From: Amazonocrinis nigriterrae CENA67
GTDB lineage: Bacteria > Cyanobacteriota > Cyanobacteriia > Cyanobacteriales > Nostocaceae
NCBI RefSeq assembly: GCF_016056305.1
Contig: NZ_JAECZC010000029.1
Location: forward strand, 110,268 to 148,934
Direction: 5' to 3'
Length of the DNA: 38,667 nucleotides
Positions 33,293 to 38,667 of the stretch are shown here, in pieces (position 1 is the first letter of the stretch; each line of letters opens with the position of its first letter). The notes below the pieces were generated by a model. That model was not told the DNA's origin, ran no database searches, and saw only the letters and a program-made list of their open reading frames with translations. The position numbers and the translations under genes are program-made.

Positions 33293-33379
33293 CAATTACT
33301 ACGCGTCTATGCATTCCTCCCTTTTTTATCCACTTCTAGCACTGTGAATCTCAAGTGGTCTTGGGTTACAAAGGATACT

Positions 33380-34543
33380 ATGAAAATCATCAAACCCATC
33401 ACCAACTGGTTGGAAACCCGCGCTTGTGCCCCTGCATACAGTGGTTGGGTTTTAGGAGGAATTGCTATTTGTTTTTTTGGGGCTGGTATCAATACGATGG
33501 CTGGCTGGCTATACGCCATTAGCGGTGTGAGTTTTGCACTTTTGGCTGTAGCGGCAATTTTACCACCGCGATCGCTCACAAATCTATCCATCACACGCCG
33601 TCCGATTCCACCTGTGTCAGCAGGTGATGACTTAACTGTGGAATTAGAAATCCACAATCAGACACAGCAACCCGTAAGCTTAATCCAAGTTGAAGATATA
33701 CTGCCTTTCGTTTTAGGCAAACCAGTACAAAAGGCAATCGATACAATTCCTAGCAAAACCAGTCACCGTTGGGTATACTACCAACCTACCCAACGCCGAG
33801 GCATTTATCGCTGGCACACAGTCGAATTAGCTACTGGTGCGCCTTTAGGCTTATTTTGGTGTCGCCGTCAACGTGATAGTAACGCCACAGCCATTGTCTA
33901 TCCTACCGTCTTATCCCTGACCACTTGCCCCCTAGTGGATGAAATGGGACAAGAAGACAGTAAAAAAGGCGATCCTCGTGGTAAACCCTTGCAGACAGCC
34001 ACCACAGGCTTAGTGCGATCGCTACGTCCTTACCGTATTGGAGATCCCACCCGTCTGATTCATTGGCGTACTAGTGCCCGCTACGGTGAATTACGAGTCC
34101 GGGAGTTAGAAATCATTACAGGTGGACAAGAGATAATTATTGCCCTTGACAGCGCTGGCAATTGGCAAGAAGAAAACTTTGAACAAGCAGTAATTGCTGC
34201 AGCCTCACTGTATTTATATGCACATCGACAGCAATTACAAGTACAACTGTGGACAGCATCCACAGGTTTAGTCAAAGGCGAGCGGGTTGTTTTAGAAACT
34301 TTAGCAGCAAGCTTGTGTCAAGAAGAGGCGATCGCCACAAATCCGCAAAACTCCCCTGTAATTTGGCTGACTCAAAACCCCCTAACTCTTTCTTCTCTAT
34401 CTTTGGGTAGTCGTTGGGTGTTGTGGCAAGATACCTCATCAGGAACAGAACAACTAGTAGTCAATTGGGATTATCCTGGAATTATTGTACAAAGCGAGCA
34501 GGAACTGCAATCTCAACTACAAAAGCCGTTACATTCATCATGA
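33380..34543 (+). CDS. DUF58 domain membrane protein
   Basis: A 387-residue protein. The ATG at 33380 is preferred (AAGGA 4 nt upstream; the GTG at 33344 has no such site). Two N-terminal membrane helices (about 17-37 and 40-60) precede a beta-rich part and the DUF58 signature RPYRIGDPTRLIHWRTSAR (about 215-233), then a vWA-like region. DUF58 proteins usually occur with a MoxR ATPase and transglutaminase-like protein and may help assemble or activate membrane complexes. No such neighbours are seen here. The function is not established. Confidence 0.88.
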   Translation: MKIIKPITNWLETRACAPAYSGWVLGGIAICFFGAGINTMAGWLYAISGVSFALLAVAAILPPRSLTNLSITRRPIPPVSAGDDLTVELEIHNQTQQPVSLIQVEDILPFVLGKPVQKAIDTIPSKTSHRWVYYQPTQRRGIYRWHTVELATGAPLGLFWCRRQRDSNATAIVYPTVLSLTTCPLVDEMGQEDSKKGDPRGKPLQTATTGLVRSLRPYRIGDPTRLIHWRTSARYGELRVRELEIITGGQEIIIALDSAGNWQEENFEQAVIAAASLYLYAHRQQLQVQLWTASTGLVKGERVVLETLAASLCQEEAIATNPQNSPVIWLTQNPLTLSSLSLGSRWVLWQDTSSGTEQLVVNWDYPGIIVQSEQELQSQLQKPLHSS

Positions 34544-34760
34544 AGCTATATCTTGTATATTCAAAATCCCAATGAATGTTCACAAGCTCAGCTTCTGTGG
34601 CATTCGAGGTTTTTTTGATCCCAGTATGCTGGATATACAAGTGTTTAAGCAAAAGCCAGTCAACTTGAAAAACTCAGGTTGGGGAAATACACCCAGTAAT
34701 AGCTTAGTAAGGCTGATGTACAATGCAAAGAAATATTTAAATTATGAGCCGCCGATCCAC
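34544..34760. other. Leader of ftrC
   Basis: This 217-nt stretch follows the DUF58 stop and leads into ftrC. The reading frame of ftrC is open through it, but the extra residues show no similarity to the conserved protein, so it is treated as untranslated leader. A promoter probably lies here, though no hexamers were certain. Confidence 0.4.
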
Positions 34761-35126
34761 ATGATCTCATCAGAAGCTAACACAAAATCCAGCGATAAAA
34801 GCCTAGAGGCAATGCGGCATTTTTCCGAGCAATACGCCAAGCGTACCGGAACATACTTCTGTTCTGAACCTTCTGTGACAGCAGTCGTAATTGAAGGACT
34901 AGCTAAACATAAAGACGAACTAGGTTCGCCTTTGTGCCCTTGCCGACACTATGAAGATAAAGAAGCTGAAGTTCACGCCACATATTGGAACTGCCCCTGT
35001 GTTCCTATGAGAGAACGCAAAGAGTGCCACTGTATGCTATTTCTCACCCCAGACAACGAGTTTGCAGGAGACAAACAAGAAATATCTCTCGAAACCATTA
35101 AAGAAGTACGAGATAGTATGGGATGA
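34761..35126 (+). CDS. ftrC: Ferredoxin-thioredoxin reductase, catalytic subunit
   Basis: A 121-residue catalytic (beta) subunit of ferredoxin-thioredoxin reductase, which passes electrons from photosystem-reduced ferredoxin to thioredoxins through a 4Fe-4S cluster and an adjacent redox disulfide. All key cysteines are visible: FCSEP, LCPCRHYED, NCPCVPM and ECHCMLF. The start MISSEAN at 34761 gives the normal ~115-120 residue length, since the frame is open far upstream. The variable subunit gene is not in the window. The ATG of the DUF309 gene overlaps its stop by 4 nt (ATGA). Confidence 0.96.
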   Translation: MISSEANTKSSDKSLEAMRHFSEQYAKRTGTYFCSEPSVTAVVIEGLAKHKDELGSPLCPCRHYEDKEAEVHATYWNCPCVPMRERKECHCMLFLTPDNEFAGDKQEISLETIKEVRDSMG

Positions 35127-35515
35127 GCGAAAGCATACCCCAAGAGTTTTGGCAAGGCATAGAACAGTTCAATTCTGGGCAGTTCTACGCCTGTCATGAC
35201 ACTTTAGAAGCTTTGTGGATAGAAGCCAGCGAACCGGAAAAATCTTTTTATCAAGGCATTTTACAAATTGCCGTAGCACTTTATCATCTGGGAAATCGTA
35301 ACTGGCGAGGTGCTGTGATTTTACTGGGAGAGGGCAGCAACCGCCTGCGACGTTACCCATCTACTTACAGCGGCATTGATGTAGACGAATTATTGAGTCA
35401 GAGTGCAGCATTGCTGACAACGTTACAACAAACTGGAGCTGACAAGATTATCGCCGATGGACTGAGTGAAAATCAAGCCTTACTTTTGCCTAAGATTGTG
35501 CTGACAAATGATTAG
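35123..35515 (+). CDS. DUF309 domain protein
   Basis: A 130-residue helical protein with the DUF309 signature FNSGQFYACHDTLEALW, followed by FYQGILQIAVALYHL. The function is unknown; the fold is a helical bundle. It is translationally coupled to ftrC by an ATGA overlap and both end at the terminator at 35548-35586, which suggests a link to redox regulation that has not been tested here. Confidence 0.92.
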   Translation: MSESIPQEFWQGIEQFNSGQFYACHDTLEALWIEASEPEKSFYQGILQIAVALYHLGNRNWRGAVILLGEGSNRLRRYPSTYSGIDVDELLSQSAALLTTLQQTGADKIIADGLSENQALLLPKIVLTND

Positions 35516-35547
35516 TAAATTTTACTCAGCTAATTCAGACTTAGTGA

Positions 35548-35586
35548 TTGGGGAATGGAAAACTTTTTCCTATTCCCCAATTTTTT
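35548..35586 (+). terminator. Intrinsic terminator of the ftrC-DUF309 operon
   Basis: TTGGGGAAT (35548-35556) pairs with ATTCCCCAA (35572-35580), with a further GG/CC inside, then a run of six T. It begins 33 nt after the DUF309 stop. Confidence 0.92.
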
Positions 35587-35645
35587 GAATGTAACAAATA
35601 TTTAACATGTCCTCATGTCCCGCGTACCCCAGAACGAATGAAAAC

Positions 35646-35702
35646 TCTTTGTGTCTTTGTGTCTTCGTGGTTTAAGATCTTTTACCACAAAGGCACTAAG
35701 AC
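35646..35702. repeat. Inverted repeat of CTTTGTGTC type
   Basis: CTTTGTGTCTTTGTGTCTTCGTGG is followed after 16 nt by CCACAAAGGCACTAAGAC, an imperfect inverted repeat. It is a relative of the sequence at 25310-25347 and of fragments at 23940-23970 and 26285-26310, so it is an interspersed repeat of this genome. Confidence 0.7.
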
Positions 35703-35859
35703 ATCAAGTTTTTTCTAGGCAAATGTGAACTTGCAGCGAAACCTCAAGCTTTGTCACAGCGTCAATATCTCAGCCAGCAGTGATCGCAAATTATTCCAGA
35801 TGATAAATTTTATCTGTGGATAAACTAGTTGAAATCATTAATATACCCGCTCAAATCCC

Positions 35860-36339
35860 ATGCCCAGATCACAAATGCACCGCTTTGGACTATCTTTAGT
35901 ATTACCAGTTGCACTTTTGGGTGCGATCGCTTTCCCGATGCAAGTGCAAACTGCTACTGCACAAACAGCTACGGAAAATCGTCCACTCACAATTCGCTCC
36001 GATGTGCAAGAATATGATGCCAAAACTCAAGTAATTACCGCTCGCGGCAATGTACAAATGTTATACCCGGCTCGCCAACTTCAAGCAACAGCTGCTCAAG
36101 CACAATACTTTAGCAAAGAACGCCGAATTGATTTCACTGGCAACGTTTATATTTTGCAACAGGGCGGTAATAGTATCCGAGCCGAGAAGGTAACTTATTT
36201 AATAGATGAAGGGCGATTTGTTGCCTTACCTCAATCTAACCGTCAGGTAGAATCCATCTACATGGTGCAGGAATCAGATGAAAGCGGACAAGCTGCCACA
36301 CCTGCCCCAAAGACACCAGGTTTCAGGCGTTCTAATTAG
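35860..36339 (+). CDS. LptA/OstA-like LPS-transport protein
   Basis: A 159-residue periplasmic protein: signal peptide about 1-35 (basic start, hydrophobic core, ATAQ cleavage region), then an OstA/LptA beta-jellyroll (about 42-130; LTIRSDVQEYDAKTQVITARGNVQ, and later RRIDFTGNVYI). LptA proteins bridge the periplasm and carry lipopolysaccharide to the outer membrane. It lies 29 nt before lptB on the same strand, matching the lptA-lptB order of many bacteria. Cyanobacterial LptA proteins are short and divergent, as here. Confidence 0.92.
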   Translation: MPRSQMHRFGLSLVLPVALLGAIAFPMQVQTATAQTATENRPLTIRSDVQEYDAKTQVITARGNVQMLYPARQLQATAAQAQYFSKERRIDFTGNVYILQQGGNSIRAEKVTYLIDEGRFVALPQSNRQVESIYMVQESDESGQAATPAPKTPGFRRSN

Positions 36340-36368
36340 CATCTACCATCAACAAAAGGCCGCGAGTA

Positions 36369-37097
36369 GTGAAAATTGTCCTAGAGAATATTCATAAATC
36401 TTACAGCAAGCGACAGATTGTCAAGCGCGTCAACCTTTCCATAGCCCAAGGCGAAATAGTCGGTTTACTAGGCCCCAATGGTGCTGGGAAAACGACAACA
36501 TTTTATATTGCCACAGGCTTAGAAAAACCTAATCAGGGAAGAGTCTGGTTAGATAGTTTGGAAATTACTGCCATGCCAATGCACAAACGGGCACGACTAG
36601 GCATTGGCTATCTTGCCCAAGAAGCAAGTGTTTTTCGCCAGCTTTCAGTCCAGGATAATATTTTGTTAGTCTTCGAGCAGACTAATGTACCACGATGGGA
36701 GTGGCCAAAGCGACTACAAAGTTTACTGCGGGAGTTTCGTTTAGAAAAATTAGCCAGAAGTAAAGGCATTCAACTTTCTGGAGGTCAAAGAAGGCGAACA
36801 GAATTAGCCAGGGCTTTGGCAGCAGGACGAGAAGGCCCAAAGTTTTTATTTTTAGATGAACCATTTGCTGGTGTTGATCCCATTGCAGTTTCCGAGATTC
36901 AGCAAATTGTGGCACAATTGCGCGATCGCGGTGTGGGTATTCTGATCACAGATCACAATGTCCGCGAAACCCTAGCCATTACAGATCGCGCCTATATCAT
37001 GCGTGAGGGACAAATTCTCGCTTTTGGCACTGCCGATGAACTTTACAGCAACCCCCTCGTGCGGCAATATTACTTGGGAGACAATTTCCAAGTCTAA
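36369..37097 (+). CDS. lptB: LPS-export ABC transporter ATPase
   Basis: A 242-residue ATPase starting with GTG. Walker A GPNGAGKTT (35-43), Q-loop LAQEAS (about 82-87), ABC signature LSGGQRRR (about 137-144), Walker B FLFLDEPFAG (about 158-167) and the switch His in ILITDHNVRE (about 193-202) are all present. It powers extraction of lipopolysaccharide from the inner membrane together with LptF/LptG permeases. The permease gene starts 426 nt downstream, past a MITE-like insertion. Confidence 0.97.
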   Translation: MKIVLENIHKSYSKRQIVKRVNLSIAQGEIVGLLGPNGAGKTTTFYIATGLEKPNQGRVWLDSLEITAMPMHKRARLGIGYLAQEASVFRQLSVQDNILLVFEQTNVPRWEWPKRLQSLLREFRLEKLARSKGIQLSGGQRRRTELARALAAGREGPKFLFLDEPFAGVDPIAVSEIQQIVAQLRDRGVGILITDHNVRETLAITDRAYIMREGQILAFGTADELYSNPLVRQYYLGDNFQV

Positions 37098-37113
37098 ATT
37101 CATAAATATTTAG

Positions 37114-37234
37114 TTACTCCTTTCCCACCTGAAGATTACCGTGTAGATAGCAGAGGGAGCAGAGGGAGCAGAGGGAGCAGAGGGAGCAGGGGAGAAAAAT
37201 TTGGATCGGTAATCTTACAGCGAAAAGGGAGTAA
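37114..37234. mobile_element. MITE-like element with terminal inverted repeats
   Basis: Positions 37114-37141 and 37207-37234 are imperfect 28-nt inverted repeats (20 of 28 match), with the outer TTACTCC/GGAGTAA and the inner AAGATTACCG/CGGTAATCTT perfect. Between them lie four to five copies of the 9-mer AGCAGAGGG. The total of 121 nt without a gene suits a miniature inverted-repeat element or a folded repeat. No clear target duplication was seen. Confidence 0.5.
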
Positions 37235-37523
37235 TAATTTCAAAAGGTATTTTTTTACGTTTGTTACTTCAGTATTTATTGCGTATTAATTGCGCTTTTT
37301 TTGCAATTATTAATAGTTGTATTACAGTGAAAATCCAATATTTATACTTGGTTTAGGTAACTCCCAAAATTAAATTATCACTATACCGCATCCCAGACGA
37401 CTATCAGATTCTTCTTCCTCTGCTCCCCTGCTCCCCTGCTCCTCTGCTTATTTGTATCAACATTAAACTAAAACGGTATCAGTCCCTTACCAGGGTAGCC
37501 CGTATTTAATTTAAATTTTGCTT
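37235..37523. other. Intergenic spacer before the LptF/G gene
   Basis: 289 AT-rich nt between the MITE-like element and the permease gene. Positions about 37412-37448 hold CTGCTCCCCTGCTCCCC repeats. No gene was seen. Confidence 0.5.
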
Positions 37524-38667
37524 ATGACCTCAACGAAGCTTCAGTCTTTCTATAGCCTCAATTCGCTGCTGCCTTTCACAATTATGGATCGCTACCTGGT
37601 CAGCGAATTGCTACCGACGTTTTTCTTTGGTGTCGGCGCTTTCTCATCAATTGGTGTGACAATTGATTCTGTTTTTGATTTAGTTAGAAAAGTAGTAGAA
37701 TCTGGGCTACCTGTAAATACTGCCATTCAAGTTTTTTTGTTAAAACTGCCTAGCTTTATTGTTTTAGCTTTCCCCATGTCCACATTGCTGGCTACTTTGA
37801 TGACATACAGTCGTCTTTCCAGTGAAAGTGAATTAATAGCCCTGCGTGGCTGTGGGGTGAGTGTTTATCGCATGGTGCTAACTGCTGTGATTTTGAGTCT
37901 TGTAGTCACAGGCATGACATTTGTGTTTAACGAGCAAATTGCACCAGCGGCAAATTATCAAGCAACCCTGACTTTAGAGCAAGCCCTGAAGTCAGATAAG
38001 CCAACTTTAAAACAGCAGAATATTTTCTATCCCGAATACCGGGACATTAAAGAAAAAGATGGCACGAAGACCAAGATACTGTCACGCTTATTTTATGCTG
38101 ACCAGTTTGATGGCAAGCGTATGAAAGGTTTAACGATTATAGATCGTTCTACACAAAATTTGAATCAAATTGTGGTTTCAGAATCTGCCCAGTGGAATGG
38201 ATCTCAAAACGTCTGGGATTTTTACAACGGTACGATTTATGTAGTATCTCCCGATCGCTCATATCGCAGCATTTTGCGATTTGAACATCAACAACTGCAA
38301 CTGCCCCGCACACCATTAAGTTTGGCAGAAAAAAGCCGGGATTACGGCGAAATGAATATTTCTGAAGCTTTAGAACAACTGGCTGTAGAACGTCTCGCTG
38401 GCGATCGCCAAAAAATTCGTAAACTTCAAGTCAGGATTCAACAAAAAATTGCCTTGCCATTTGTATGTGTAGTTTTTGGTCTAGTAGGTGCAGCTATGGG
38501 AACCATACCCCAGCGCACTGGGCGAGGAACAAGTTTTGGTATTAGTGTGATAGTAATTTTTTCTTACTATATGATTTTCTTCATTAGTGGGGCAATGGGA
38601 CAAGCAGGTATTCTCTCTCCCTTCATGGGAGGTTGGTTGCCCAACTTTATTTTTTTTGGAGTAGGGG
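37524..38667 (+). CDS. LptF/LptG family permease, 3' end outside the window
   Basis: An incomplete gene: 381 codons from the ATG at 37524 run open to the window edge. The protein starts with a soluble helix (LPFTIMDRYLVSELLP) and enters a first membrane helix. A conserved SRLSSESELIALRGCGVS segment (about 93-110) is the coupling helix of LptF/G. A periplasmic jellyroll domain (about 145-270) is followed by three more helices beginning near 310 (LPFVCVVFGLVGAAMG). LptF/G pairs form the channel driven by LptB. Cyanobacteria often have a single such gene. It lies downstream of lptA-lptB and likely belongs to the same pathway. Confidence 0.93.
   Translation, partial: MTSTKLQSFYSLNSLLPFTIMDRYLVSELLPTFFFGVGAFSSIGVTIDSVFDLVRKVVESGLPVNTAIQVFLLKLPSFIVLAFPMSTLLATLMTYSRLSSESELIALRGCGVSVYRMVLTAVILSLVVTGMTFVFNEQIAPAANYQATLTLEQALKSDKPTLKQQNIFYPEYRDIKEKDGTKTKILSRLFYADQFDGKRMKGLTIIDRSTQNLNQIVVSESAQWNGSQNVWDFYNGTIYVVSPDRSYRSILRFEHQQLQLPRTPLSLAEKSRDYGEMNISEALEQLAVERLAGDRQKIRKLQVRIQQKIALPFVCVVFGLVGAAMGTIPQRTGRGTSFGISVIVIFSYYMIFFISGAMGQAGILSPFMGGWLPNFIFFGVG

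Overview
The window is a stretch of a filamentous, heterocyst-type cyanobacterial chromosome (Nostoc/Anabaena group). The evidence is frequent copies of the cyanobacterial octamer GCGATCGC (more than twenty after position 8170), short tandem heptamer repeats such as GTTAGGA and AATTACG, cyanobacterial core genes (ftrC, typA, prs, the lpt genes) and a cyanovirin-N gene. No tRNA, rRNA or CRISPR array was seen.

Positions 1-8135 hold eleven same-strand genes that match no family I can name. Seven of the gene junctions have gaps of at most 2 nt and two more overlap by 1 nt. The centre is an 864-residue, tape-measure-like protein with one membrane segment, long coiled coils and 44-residue repeats. 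Around it are two small proteins that look paralogous, a cysteine-rich protein, a coiled-coil protein and a membrane-anchored coiled-coil protein. The block has no GCGATCGC site, which suggests it was acquired. It is the best candidate for an undescribed system, perhaps a phage-derived or envelope-spanning assembly. It follows a leader with two inverted repeats built on TGTTC/GAACA.

Positions 8321-11354 are an HD-domain (SpoT-like) hydrolase gene split by a 2467-nt group II intron that encodes a reverse transcriptase/maturase with an HNH domain. The exon junction can be placed to the base. Positions 11467-17254 carry prs (minus strand), then a membrane-anchored Ser/Thr kinase directly abutting bioD, then an M20 amidohydrolase. 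Positions 17255-20788 hold decaying gene fragments, a palindrome and a PLP-dependent decarboxylase (minus strand).

Positions 20789-25234 encode a TRAP transporter: both membrane subunits on the plus strand and the binding protein on the minus strand. Between them lies a secreted homologue of the antiviral lectin cyanovirin-N, about 92 % identical to the classical protein as I remember it. Next come a glutathione S-transferase, a remnant of a Uma2-family gene and a multi-spanning signal peptidase I whose catalytic serine position is alanine. After typA and its terminator, positions 29991-33292 form a toxin-antitoxin/HEPN island: a HEPN-motif protein, a DUF4258/YgiT-type pair, an orphan antitoxin-like protein and a DUF433/DUF5615 pair.

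The right end returns to core genes: a DUF58 protein, ftrC overlapping a DUF309 gene and ending at a strong terminator, then an LPS-export block (LptA-like, LptB, and an LptF/G permease cut off by the window edge) with a MITE-like element between the last two.
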